Assembly (NCBI GenBank): GCA_950097015.1
Contig: CATNEN010000029.1
Coordinates: forward strand, 6,591,501-6,655,500
Origin: Macrostomum hystrix
Taxonomy: Eukaryota > Platyhelminthes > Macrostomidae
Reading direction: 5' to 3'
DNA: 64,000 nt
Each line of letters begins with the position of its first letter. The stretch's first letter is position 1. A program made the position numbers and the translations under genes. Positions 42,453 through 54,714 of the stretch are shown piece after piece. The notes beneath the pieces are model-generated. The model ran no database searches and had not been told where the DNA came from. It was given only the letters and a program-made list of their open reading frames with translations.

Positions 42453-43097
42453 TCATTGATCGTGTTGCGGTTTCTTAATCTGGCGAACAAAATCGCTTCG
42501 CTTTGCGTGACAAACCCGCGAATTGATTCCCACTATCTTGTACTCGTAAAGTCAAGTTACATGCGAGTCACACCGCCAGTCTCCCTTGACTGCTGACTAA
42601 TTGGTTAGTGAGGATGGGGGCGATGAAGCTGGGATGCCTGGATGCCGCATCAGCGCAACCTGTCCGTGAGGCCGAGGAGATTCGGCAGCGCTCGCGTGCT
42701 GGCGACGACAAGTCAAATGGAAATGGGAAAATTGAATTCCCAGACCCCCCTCAGGTGTGGACCTGGGTGGCGACTCTTCTGACCGCCGGACTCGCCTAAT
42801 GACTTTCCCCTCTCCCCGGTCACACTTTCCGCTCCAACGAATTCTTTCGACTCCCTCTTTTACTTTCCTCTCTTCTTTTGCTAGAAGAAGAAAGTTTCAC
42901 GCCAATTTTTTAATTCTTATCGTTGAGGGCCAGACTTGGCAGAGCTGTCGCTTGGACTAACGGAATAAACTAAATCACCTGGTTGGTTACTAGCACCACA
43001 ATAAGCTATCTGGACCCACTGATTCTACCTGCAGCTGCTGATTTCGTTAGAGTATTCATTGCTGAATAGTAAATTAGATTATAAATGATGGTTAATA
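42453..43097. other. Intergenic, no certain gene
   Basis: A short ORF (42608-42799, +) has mixed composition; no family or splice structure supports it. Confidence 0.35.
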
Positions 43098-43752
43098 GAT
43101 CTCTCCCCTCTCTCCTCTACCCTCTCTCGCCTACCCTCTCTCCTCAACCCTCTCTCCCCTACCCTCTCTCCTCTACCCTCTCTCTTCTACCCTCTCTCCC
43201 CTACCCTCTCCTACTCTCCTCTCCTCTACCCTCTCTCCCCTACCCTCTCCTACTCTCCTCTCCTCTACCCTCTCTCCCCTACCCTCTCCTACTCTCCTCT
43301 CCTCTACCCTCTCTCCTCTACCCTCTATCCTCTACCCTCGCTCCTCTACCCTCTCTTCTGTACCCTCTCTCCTCAACCCTCTCTCCCCTACCCTCTCTCC
43401 TCTACCCTCTCTCCTCTACCCTCTCTCCTCTACCCTCTCTCCTCTACCCTCTCTCCTCTACCCTCTCTCTCCTACCCTCTCTACTCTCTCTCCTCTACCC
43501 TCTCTACCCTCTCTCCTCTACCCTCTCTCCTCTACCCTCTCTCTCCTACCCTCTCCTACTCTCCTCTCCTCTACTCTCTCTCCTCTACCCTCTCTCCTCT
43601 ACGCTCTCTCCTCTACCCTCTCTCTCCTACCCTCTCTACTCTCTCTCCTCTACCCTCTCTACCCTCTCTCCTCTACCCTCTCTCCTCTACCCTCTCTCTC
43701 CTACCCTCTCTACTCTCTCTCCTCTCCTCTCTCTCCTCTACTCTCTCCTCCT
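43098..43752 (+). repeat. 14-bp pyrimidine minisatellite (CTCTCTCCTCTACC)
   Basis: Nearly pure C/T on the + strand with an A every 14 bases or so. CTCTCCTACTCTCCTCTCCT blocks interrupt it near 43205, 43250 and 43550. The 255-codon ORF is an artefact. Confidence 0.94.
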
Positions 43753-44084
43753 TTTCAATCTCTTTTTCAAATTGACAAATCCAATTTTCTCACTCTCTGC
43801 GCAGCACTCTTACAACACACGCAAAAAGTCTCTCGACATTCAGGAAGTGTAGAGCTATTTTTTGCTCTACTTCAAATCCGCTGGCTTGTACAAGCTTAAT
43901 TCTAGCATTTTTTCATTATCACGTCTATTGGGTTGGTCGATGGCAAGTTTCTACTCGAGATATTGCTCCGGAGACACACACTGACTTGAACACTGCTCAC
44001 ACAATATGAACCGCTAGTGATTGCTCACACTTAGTCTGAGTCTCTCCCAGCACCCTCCGGAACTTGTGGCAATCCTATACTCTC
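43753..44084. other. Intergenic, no gene seen
   Basis: No supported feature. Confidence 0.4.
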
Positions 44085-44226
44085 TACTAACAATATCCCA
44101 CTAACACCTAATATCCCAATAACCGATACCAATATCCCACTACAATCCACCAATATCCCACTACAATCCACCAATATCCCACTACAATCCACCAATATCC
44201 CACTACAGTCCAACAATATCCCACGA
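44085..44226 (+). repeat. ~21-bp short minisatellite
   Basis: Five or six units of CAATATCCCACTACAATCCAC, degenerate at the left. Confidence 0.85.
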
Positions 44227-44235
44227 CAATCTAAC

Positions 44236-44975
<740 letters not shown>

Positions 44976-45732
44976 CAGGACTATCGAAATCTTCGCGAAC
45001 ATAACACTGCTGTCCCAGAGAATATAAGATTCGAAATTTGGCCCCGGCCGTGGGAGAATCGGCAAACCAGCTGCTGCTGCTTCTGCTAAAGACAGATCCC
45101 AGGGCACACTGTAATATCGATTCGTCCATATTCCCACCAAACTCTAGTCGCATTTTTTGTCGGAGAAGTTCGAAGTGTCAGAATCGATAGCCTGCAGAAA
45201 TCGGTGTGAAAGAGGGCCGCTAGCTACTCAGTCTGAAAGCGATGGCTTTGAGTCGGGGCAGGGCTATAGCTATCTATGCGCTAGAATTTATCGATTTCAG
45301 CTGCCATTTTTTACCTATATGAGCACACTCCGTCTAGAAAGCTGCATTAACTAATATGCGCGGCCTTTTTATGGCCATTCTATCTGAGCACACACAACTA
45401 GCCCAATGCAGGATCGGAAGTTGGTTGAGTCAGATGAGGCATTCGATTTGATGTTTGATGTTCAAAGTGGAAAAAAAACTATTGGAACATTGACTGTATC
45501 ATTTTTTGCGAATGCGAAAGTTTGCGGCCTCGGAACTTGCTTGTTATAATCCTCTCTGTGTTTACTCTTTGAAGCTTACTAGGGGAGAGCATTAATCACC
45601 CAGATTGATGGCTTGATGGATTTTGATCCCATCTTGGCAAGATTCATTTCGGAACGGTTATTTTCTGAAGTTTTTATTCCTAGAGCTTTCGGTTTTTAAC
45701 CAGCAATGTTGTTTAAGTAATTTGGTAACTCT
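44976..45732. other. Intergenic, no certain gene
   Basis: A minus-strand ORF ending at 44938 has coding-like composition from 45150 to 45000 (Ser-rich with a CTG-encoded run) but no family match. Nothing else seen. Confidence 0.3.
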
Positions 45733-45770
45733 AGACCCGCAGCCAGCGAGGAGACAATTCTGCCCATTCC
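45733..45770 (-). mobile_element. SINE B tail fragment
   Basis: CGCAGCCAGCGAGGAGACAA plus TTCTGCCCATTCC is the reverse complement of the 3' block of the 21955 copy. Confidence 0.6.
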
Positions 45771-45824
45771 TCTGGATGGAAGCCAAGGGTTCGAATCTCA
45801 GCGCTAGGGGGTGTGACCGTGTGA

Positions 45825-45955
45825 GGCTATTTCAAATACCCAAATTATTCTTTTTTCTGTATCTCCTAAAAAATTCAACCAATCGGCATGAAAATTCAGA
45901 GCACTGACTAAAATTTTCCGATTAAACAACTTCCAGTCACGAAACATGGGCCAGT
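45825..45955 (-). mobile_element. Dispersed repeat family C fragment, minus strand
   Basis: Minus-strand CGTGACTGGAAGTTGTTTAA, TCGGAAAATTTTAGTC, TTTTCATGCCGATTGGTTGA and TATTTGAAATAG match the right half of the 12478 copy. Confidence 0.65.
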
Positions 45956-45957
45956 GC

Positions 45958-46115
45958 CCAGCTAGGCTAAATAGCGGAACTTGAATTTGTCAAGAAATTT
46001 TCCTGTGGAAATCAATCCGAGAAATCATCAGTAAAATGCACGGGCAGAATGATGAAACCTGCTGAACTGCTTTCTCAGGTCTTACAATGGCCCCTTAGAC
46101 TGTCCACCGCTTCAT
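45958..46115 (+). repeat. Duplicated ~160-bp segment, copy 1
   Basis: From GCTAGGCTAAATAGCGG to GACTGTCCACCGCTTCA this is nearly identical to 52863-53018. The last 100 bp appear identical. Both copies are followed within about 25 bp by a CTCATCTCTCCC-type array. Confidence 0.9.
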
Positions 46116-46135
46116 TTTAATTGATTTCCAGTCTT

Positions 46136-49100
46136 ATCTCTCCCCTGCCTCATCCCTCCCCTCACTCATCTCTCCCCTCACTCATCTCTCCCCTGAGTCA
46201 TCTCTCCCTTGACTCATCTCTCCCCTGAATCATCTCTCCCCTCACTCATCACTCCCCTCACTCATCTCCCCCCTCACTCATCTCTCCCCTGACTCATCTC
46301 TCCCCTCACTCATCTCTCCCCTGACTCATCTCTCCCCTTACTCATCTCTCCCCTGACTCATCTCTCCCCTCACTCATCTCTCCCCTGACTCATCTCTCCC
46401 CTGACTCATCTCTCCCCAGTCTCATCTCTCCATTGTATCATCTCTCCCCTGTCTCATCTCTCCCCTGACTCATCTCTCCCCAGTCTCATCTCTCCATTGT
46501 CTCATCTCTCCCCTGACTCATCTCTCCCGTGTCTCATCTCTCCCCAGTCTCACCTCTGCCCAGTCTTATCTCTCCATTGTCTCATCTCTCCCCTGTCTCA
46601 TCTCTCCCCTGACTCATCTCTACCGTGTCTCATCTCTCCCCTGACTCTCCCCTGACTCTCCCCTGACTCCTCTCTCCCTTATTTAATATCTCACCTATTT
46701 CATATCTCCCCAGTCTCATCTCTCCCCAGTCTCATCTCTCCCCTGACTCATCTCTCCCCTTTCTCATCTCTCCATTGTCTCATCTCTCCCCTGTCTCATC
46801 TCTCCCCTGACTCATCTCTCCCCTGTCTCATCTCTCCCCTGTCTCATCTCTCCCTGTCTCATCTCTCCCTGTCTCATCTCTCCCCTGACTCTCCCCTGAC
46901 TCATCTCTCCCGTGTCTCATCTCTCCCCTGACTCTCCCCTGACTCTCCCCTGACTCCTCTCTCCCTTATTTAATATCTCACCTATTTCATATCTCCCCAG
47001 TCTCATCTCTCCCCAGTCTTATCTCTCCCCTGACTCATCTCTCCCCTTTCTCATCTCTCCCCTGTCTCATCTCTCCCTGTCTCATCTCTCCCCTGACTCA
47101 TCTCTCCCCTGTCTCATCTCTCCCCTGTCACAACTCTCACTGTCTCATCTCTCACTGTCTCATATCTCCCCTGTCTCATATCTCACTGTCTCATCTCTCC
47201 CGTGTCTCATCTCTCCCGTGTCTCATCTCTCCCCTGTCTCATCTCTCCCCTGTCTCATCTCTCCCCTGACTCTCCCCTGACTCATCTCTCCCGTGTCTCA
47301 TCTCTCCCCTGACTCTCCCCTGACTCTCCCCCGACTCCTCTCTCCCTTATTTAATATCTCACCTATTTCATATCTCCCCAGTCTCATCTCTCCCCTGACT
47401 CTCCCCTGACTCATCTCTCCCGTGTCTCATCTCTCCCCTGACTCTCCCCTGACTCTCCCCTGACTCCTCTCTCCCTTATTTAATATCTCACCTATTTCAT
47501 ATCTCCCCAGTCTCATCTCTCCCCTGACTCATCTCTCCCCTTTCTCATCTCTCTCATCTCTCCATTGTCTCATCTCTCCATTGTCTCATCTCTCCATTGT
47601 CTCATCTCTCGATTGTCTCATTTCTCCATTGTCTCATCTCTCCATTGTCTCATCTCTCCATTGTCTCATCTCTCCATTGTCTCATCTCTCCACTGTTTCA
47701 TCTCTCCATTGTCTCATCTCTCCATTGTCTCATCTCTCCCCTGACTCATCTCTCCCGTGTCTCATCTCTCCCCAGTCTCACCTCTGCACAGTCTTATCTC
47801 TCCATTGTCTCATCTCTCCCCTGTCTCATCTCTCCCCTGACTCATCTCTCCCGTGTCTCATCTCTCCCCTGACTCTCCCCTGACTCTCCCCTGACTCCTC
47901 TCTCCCTTATTTAATATCTCACCTATTTCATATCTCCCCAGTCACATCTCTCCCCAGTCTCATCTCTCCCCTGACTCATCTCTCCCCTTTCTCATCTCTC
48001 CCCTGTCTCATCTCTCCCTGTCTCATCTCTCCCCTGACTCATCTCTCCCCTGTCTCATCTCTCCCCTGTCTCATCTCTCCCTGTCTCATCTCTCCCTGTC
48101 TCATCTCTCCCCTGACTCTCCCCTGACTCTCCCCTGACTCCTCTCTCCCTTATTTAATATCTCACCTATTTCATATCTCCCCAGTCTCATCTCTCCCCAG
48201 TCTCATCTCTCCCCTGACTCATCTCTCCCCTTTCTCATCTCTCTCATCTCTCCATTGTCTCATCTCTCCATTGTCTCATCTCTCCATTGTCTCATCTCTC
48301 CCCTGTCTCATCTCTCCCTGTCTCATCTCTCCCTGTCTCATCTCTCCCCTGACTCTCCCCTGTCTCATCTCTCCCGTGTCTCATCTCTCCCCTGACTCTC
48401 CCCTGACTCTCCCCTGACTCCTCTCTCCCTTATTTAATATCTCACCTATTTCATATCTCCCCAGTCTCATCTCTCCCCAGTCTCATCTCTCCCCTGACTC
48501 ATCTCTCCCCTTTCTCATCTCTCCCCTGTCTCATCTCTCCCTGTCTCATCTCTCCCCTGACTCATCTCTCCTCTGTCTCATCTCTCCCCTGTCTCATCTC
48601 TCCCTGTCTCATCTCTCCCTGTCTCATCTCTCCCCTGACTCTCCCCTGACTCTCCCCTGACTCCTCTCTCCCTTATTTAATATCTCACCTATTTCATATC
48701 TCCCCAGTCTCATCTCTCCCCAGTCTCATCTCTCCCCTGACTCATCTCTCCCCTTTCTCATCTCTCTCATCTCTCCATTGTCTCATCTCTCCATTGTCTC
48801 ATCTCTCCATTGTCTCATCTCTCCCCTGTCTCATCTCTCCCTGTCTCATCTCTCCCTGTCTCATCTCTCCCCTGACTCTCCCCTGTCTCATCTCTCCCGT
48901 GTCTCATCTCTCCCCTGACTCTCCCCTGACTCTCCCCTGACTCCTCTCTCCCTTATTTAATATCTCACCTATTTCATATCTCCCCAGTCTCATCTCTCCC
49001 CAGTCTCATCTCTCCCCTGACTCATCTCTCCCCTTTCTCATCTCTCCCCTGTCTCATCTCTCCCTGTCTCATCTCTCCCCTGACTCATCTCTCCTCTGTC

Positions 49101-49968
49101 TCATCTCTCCCCTGTCTCATCTCTCCCTGTCTCATCTCTCCCTGTCTCATCTCTCCCCTGACTCTCCCCTGACTCTCCCCTGACTCCTCTCTCCCTTATT
49201 TAATATCTCACCTATTTCATATCTCCCCAGTCTCATCTCTCCCCAGTCTCATCTCTCCCCTGACTCATCTCTCCCCTTTCTCATCTCTCTCATCTCTCCA
49301 TTGTCTCATCTCTCCATTGTCTCATCTCTCCATTGTCTCATCTCTCCCCTGTCTCATCTCTCCCTGTCTCATCTCTCCCTGTCTCATCTCTCCCCTGACT
49401 CTCCCCTGTCTCATCTCTCCCGTGTCTCATCTCTCCCCTGACTCTCCCCTGACTCTCCCCTGACTCCTCTCTCCCTTATTTAATATCTCACCTATTTCAT
49501 ATCTCCCCAGTCTCATCTCTCCCCTGACTCATCTCTCCCCTTTCTCATCTCTCTCATCTCTCCATTGTCTCATCTCTCCATTGTCTCATCTCTCCATTGT
49601 CTCATCTCTCGATTGTCTCATTTCTCCATTGTCTCATCTCTCCATTGTCTCATCTCTCCATTGTCTCATCTCTCCCCTGTTTCATCTCTCCATTGTCTCA
49701 TCTCTCCATTGTCTCATCTCTCCCCTGACTCATCTCTCCCGTGTCTCATCTCTCCCCAGTCTCACCTCTGCACAGTCTTATCTCTCCATTGTCTCATCTC
49801 TCCCCTGTCTCATCTCTCCCCTGACTCATCTCTCCCGTGTCTCATCTCTCCCCTGACTCTCCCCTGACTCTCCCCTGACTCCTCTCTCCCTTATTTAATA
49901 TCTCACCTATTTCATATCTCCCCAGTCTCATCTCTCCCCAGTCTCATCTCTGCCCAGTCTCATACGAG
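46136..49968 (+). repeat. CTCATCTCTCCC minisatellite, 3.8 kb, with 523-bp higher-order repeats
   Basis: Basic units of about 16 bp (CTCATCTCTCCCCTGA, CTCATCTCTCCATTGT, CTCATCTCTCCCTGT). A distinctive TTATTTAATATCTCACCTAT marker occurs 12 times. Its spacing at 47907, 48150, 48430, 48673, 48953, 49196 and 49476 alternates 243 and 280 bp, so three consecutive 523-bp units are present. The unit is the reverse complement of the hAT-borne GAGATGAGACA family. Confidence 0.96.
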
Positions 49969-50417
49969 GATCTGTCCAACTGTGAAGAATCCCAATTAAG
50001 TGTTTAGTTGGGCACATTACTGTTAGCACTGCACCTAACAGTTATTGATTCCTGGCCCTTCGCAATCCACTTAGACGTCACTTGACGAATAAGATTTTTA
50101 ACTCCACCCTTTGCTCAGGTAAAGAACAATCCAGCTTCACTTGATATTTGCACTTTTAATATTTTTTCAGTGCTTTACTTTATAGCGATAAAAATGAACA
50201 GTACTTCAACAGTGAAGTCGTGGACCCTGGCAGTTGGCGATGGCACAGTATCCAGTCATGCATAATGAATAAGTTTGAGCGGGTTAAAGTGAAGCCACAT
50301 TTTACCTTTCATTGTTGTCCTGTCAAGCGCGCTACAGCAAATTTGACTGCAAATAAAAATCTACTTTATAACAACGATCAGGGAACCGTCTCCAGAACTC
50401 TTTTAAATCGGAAGCTT
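49969..50417. other. Intergenic, no gene seen
   Basis: No supported feature. A 71-codon ORF at 50220-50435 runs into the next array and lacks coding character. Confidence 0.4.
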
Positions 50418-51428
50418 AGGTGTCTTAGAGAGTGAACTGGGGTGTCTTAGAGAGTGAACTGGGGTGTCTGAGAGTGAACTGGGGTGTCTTAGAGAGTGAA
50501 CTGGGGTGTCTTAGAAAGTGAACTGGGGTGTCTTAGAGAGTGAACTGGGGTGTCTTAGAAAGTGAACTGGGGTGTCTTAGAAAGTGAACTGGGGTGTCTT
50601 AGAGAGTGAACTGGGGTGTCTTAGAAAGTGAACTGGGGTGTCTTAGAGAGTGAACTGGGGTGTCTGAGAGTGAACTGGGGTGTCTGAGAGAGTGAACTGG
50701 GGTGTCTGAGAGTGAACTGGGGTGTCTTAGAGTGAACTGGGGTGTCTGAGAGTGAACTGGGGTGTCTGAGAGTGAACTGGGGTGTCTGAAAGTGAACTGG
50801 GGTGTCTGAGAGAGTGAACTGGGGTGTCTGAGAAAGTCAACTGGGGTGTCTGAGAGTGAACTGGGGTGTCTTAGAGAGTGAACTGGGGTGTGTGAGAGAG
50901 TGAACTGGGGTGTGTGAGAGAGTGAACTGGGGTGTCTGAGAGTGAACTGGAGTGTCTGAGAAAGTGAACTGGGGTGTCTGAGAGTGAACTGGAGTGTCTG
51001 AGAGTGAACTGAAGTGTCTGAGAGTGAACTGGGGTGTCTGAGAGTGAACTGGGGTGTCTGAGAGTGAACTGGGGTGTCTGAGAGTGAACTGGGGTGTCTG
51101 AAAGTGAACTGGGGTGTCTGAGAGAGTGAACTGGGGTGTCTGAGAGTGAACTGGGGTGTCTGAGAGTGAACTGGGGTGTCTGAGAGTGAACTGGGGTGTC
51201 TGAGAGTGAACTGGGGTGTCTGAAAGTGAACTGGGGTGTCTGAGAGAGTGAACTGGGGTGTCTGAGAGTGAACTGGGGTGTCTTAGAGAGTAAACTGGGG
51301 TGTCTTAGAGAGTGAACTGGGGTGTCTGAGAGAGTGAACTGGGGTGTCTGAGAAAGTCAACTGGGGTGTCTGAGAGAGTGAACTGGGGTGTCTGAGAGTG
51401 AACTGAGGTGTCTGAGAGTGAACTGGAG
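50418..51428 (+). repeat. 20-22-bp minisatellite, about 48 units
   Basis: Units of AGTGAACTGGGGTGTCTGAG, with TTAGAG, TGAGAG and TGAAAG endings that change unit length. Confidence 0.95.
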
Positions 51429-52139
51429 GTTCAGAAAGATAGTGGAATTTCAAGGAGGCAAGTGTTTGTTTATTGGCGAAATCCGACGCATATGGTTCAG
51501 GAGACTCTTATATTTAGCACCGCATGCAAGAATAACTTCAGTCACAGACATGATTCTGAGTCCCTGTCTCTCCTAGAAGATGAGCTCACAGAAAAAAGCT
51601 TCTTAGGAAAAAAAACCAAAAACACTGCGAGTTAGGAGAAGAGACAGTCAAACAGGAGGTCCTAGCCTTGTGACTGACAGCGAAAACTCACAGCAGCCGC
51701 GATGGTGATGAGGGGGGGGGTAAATGCATTGCCGGATAAAAAGAAGAGCTGAAATTTGAGAAGCGGAGAAATCGCGGTGAGACATTTCTGGCACGAACTA
51801 GCTGACAAGATGACTTGTGTCATAAAAAAAGCTCAATGCACATTTTCAAGCAAGATTCACTGATCAGGTTCTGTACGAACTTTCCAAATTTTCCCAACAA
51901 TCTTTAGGCTAGAAATTTTTCGACTGAAAGTCTAAAAAGCAGTTAAAAAGTGCATCTGAAGACTAGCGACCAGACTGATAACGTTTTGTTCTGTTCCACC
52001 AGTCGCTGATTCACCAGGCTGTTTATACTATGCGACTGTCGACGTACAGGCGATGGGCCCTTTTAAGGGAAGGAAATCACCAATCTTTTTTACGGGAAAA
52101 TTTCCCTATACCTTAAGGCTACTAATTACTTTGTTATCT
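51429..52139. other. Intergenic, no gene seen
   Basis: No supported feature. A run of about nine G lies near 51712. Confidence 0.4.
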
Positions 52140-52775
52140 GACGGAAGAAAATAAAATCCCATAGAATGATCTGACGGAATAACAATATCCCAATAGATGA
52201 TCTGACGGAATAACAATATCCCAATAGATGATCTGACGGGATAACAATATCCCAATAGATGATCTGACGGAATAACAATATCCCAATAGATGATCTGACA
52301 GGATAACAATATCCCAATAGATGATCTGACGGGATAACAATATCTCAATAGATGATCTGACGGGATAACAATATCCCAATAGATGATCTGACGGAATAAC
52401 AATATCCCAATAGATGATCTGACAGGATAACAATATCCCAATAGATGATCTGATGGGATAACAATATCCCAATAGATGATCTGATGGGATAACAATATCC
52501 CAATAGATGATCTGACAGGATAACGATATCCCAATAGATGATCTGACGGGATAACAATATCCCAATATATGATCTGACGGAATAACAATATCCCAATAGA
52601 TGATCTGACGGGATAATAATATCTCAATAGATGATCTGACGGGATAACAATATCCCATGGAATAATCTGACGGGATAACAATATCCTATGAAATAACCAG
52701 ACAGGATAAAAATATCCCAATGGATTATCTGACGGGATAACAATATCCCAATAGATGATATTCCGGGGTAAAAAT
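52140..52775 (+). repeat. 31-bp minisatellite with a hairpin in each unit
   Basis: About 20 units with GATGATCTGAC followed by GGGATAACAATATCCCAATA. GGGATA and TATCCC form a perfect 6-bp stem around a 4-base loop; GGAATA variants weaken it. Confidence 0.95.
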
Positions 52776-52862
52776 ATTCCTCTAAATAACCTGAAGGAAC
52801 AATATTATCCCAAGCAAATACTGGCGCCACACAGTCGCAAACAATAAATTTAGGCCAGTATT

Positions 52863-53018
52863 TAGCTAGGCTAAATAGCGGCACTTGACTCTGACCTGAA
52901 ATTTTCCAGTCAAAATCAATCCGAGAAATCATCAGTAAAATGCACGGGCAGAATGATGAAACCTGCTGAACTGCTTTCTCAGGTCTTACAATGGCCCCTT
53001 AGACTGTCCACCGCTTCA
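52863..53018 (+). repeat. Duplicated ~160-bp segment, copy 2
   Basis: Counterpart of 45958-46115. The left 40 bp are more diverged; the right 100 bp (from AATCATCAGTAAAATGCACG) appear identical. Confidence 0.9.
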
Positions 53019-53036
53019 CCTTCCATGCACACTTCT

Positions 53037-53262
53037 CACGTCTCTCCCCTGTCTCCTCTCTACCCTGTCTCATCTCTTATCTCATCTCTCCCGTGCCTCA
53101 TCTCTGCCCTGTCTCCTCTCTCCCCTGTCTCAACTCTCTCCCAGTCCCATTTCTGCCCTGACTCATCTCTCCCCTATTTAATCTCTCACCTATTTCATCT
53201 CTGCCCTGTCTCATCTCTGCCCTGTCTCATCTATCCCCTGTTTTATATCTCCCGTCTCTCAT
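53037..53262 (+). repeat. Short CTCATCTCTCCC-type minisatellite
   Basis: Units of CTCATCTCTGCCCTGT and CTCCTCTCTCCCCTGT, directly after the duplicated segment and related to the 46136 array. Confidence 0.9.
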
Positions 53263-53311
53263 CTCTCTTTATCCTATCTCTTTATCACTTGTCTACCACG
53301 GTTATATTAGA

Positions 53312-53611
53312 TCACACTAGTACATTCTTACACTTTTTCAGCTCTCTCTGAAAAAGGAGAGAGGAAGTAGCCTCTCGTCTCTCCCAGTCTCCATCTCGCC
53401 TGTTCTCTTGCCCGGTCTCCCAGTTGAGCACACCTGAGCACTCCCATTCACATTGTTGAGCATCCGTCTGACGCCTTATCAAACATTCATGCGACCCGCC
53501 GTACGAGTCCACGCACTGCTCAAGGGCACGTCTCATCTCAAATTCTGAGGGACCTGTGAGTAATTCCAGGCATTTCGCTACATTCTTTGGCGGCAGATAT
53601 TGACAAAGCAA
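53312..53611 (-). CDS. Possible coding fragment, unrecognised
   Basis: A minus-strand ORF of 99 codons with PPKNVAKCLELLTGPSEFEM and ALEQCVDSYGGSHECLIRR. Its composition is more protein-like than most ORFs here. No family, splice partner or start context supports it. It may be a transposon remnant or chance. Confidence 0.15.
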   Translation of the reverse strand: MLCQYLPPKNVAKCLELLTGPSEFEMRRALEQCVDSYGGSHECLIRRQTDAQQCEWECSGVLNWETGQENRRDGDWERREATSSLLFQRELKKCKNVLV

Positions 53612-53619
53612 GCATTAGA

Positions 53620-54714
53620 GTAGATGAGATTAGATTAGAGACTGCTGTGAGATTCTCATCAATTCTTTATCAGATCTGAGTTGATACTCTGAGATATTCT
53701 CATTGTAATTTCGTTACTACTTAGTCAATTGAACTGATCAGAACTGTTGGCCCATTGATATTGTATTGACACTGGAAATATGGCGTCAAGAAGTTAGCTA
53801 TTTGATCAATGAAAAGTGAAATAAATCTTATGCAAGAGTAAAACTTGAGCAGTTCTTTTATGTTCTTAACAAAAAGTCTATTTTTAGGGTTTTTCTACAT
53901 TTCTCTTCTCTTGGAAGATTTTGCTGTAGAAACAGCCGGACAGAGAGAGAGAGAGAGAAAGCTAGTCTAGTCGGCTAAAGAACCGCGAGTTAGATGTCTC
54001 GGGCCTTTTCGGACGAAGGAAGTGAGCAAGGGAGAGAGAGAGAACGAGAAGAGGAAACTTGGATCCGTTTGTGGCAATGGCGAGGAGACTTTATTTTGAG
54101 TTCATTCCGCGAAGTTAATTTGAGGCCAAAATCGGCTATGCAACGGTTGCGGGCGGAAAATAAAAAGAAATGGGAATAGGGAGCTAGGAGTTAGACAGCG
54201 TTAGAGTGAGCACTGGTCCAGTCGGTGCAAGGCTGCTCAATGGCTACTGAGTGGTCAGGGAGCAGGGGGAGAATGGGAGAAGTCCCAGGGTAGGTTCTCG
54301 AGGCTTTAGTTTCCAGGAGGGTGGGGAAAATATATCCTCACTGCTCTTTCCTTTGGATAGGACTAATCAGACACGACTGGAGTCTCTGATCTAGGATGTC
54401 TGGGGTGTTTGCCGTGTTGCCTGAAGTGTCACTAGACTTCGCCGGCTTCAAATTTTCTTCTTGCACTTTTAAAAAGAGCGATACTGAAGCTGTTTAATTT
54501 GATGAGAGGCATGGAAAACTCTGATGGAAAATTCTCAGATCGGAAGTGCGTGAATCGTTAGTTGTGGTAATTATTTCTAGTAAAGAGTTCTAAGCCACGA
54601 ATCTTTATTTCTAAGAAATAACAAACCATTTATTTATATTTTTTTGGAAAGTGACAAATGCTTTAGCTGATCTCCACGGAAATTACTAGCCGTTGCCAGC
54701 AGAATAGGATTTCC
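53620..54714. other. Intergenic, no gene seen
   Basis: A short GA-dinucleotide run lies near 53940. Nothing else is recognised. Confidence 0.45.

Noticed and set aside
50220-50435. 71-codon ORF
   Set aside because: AT-rich, no family, and it terminates inside a minisatellite.
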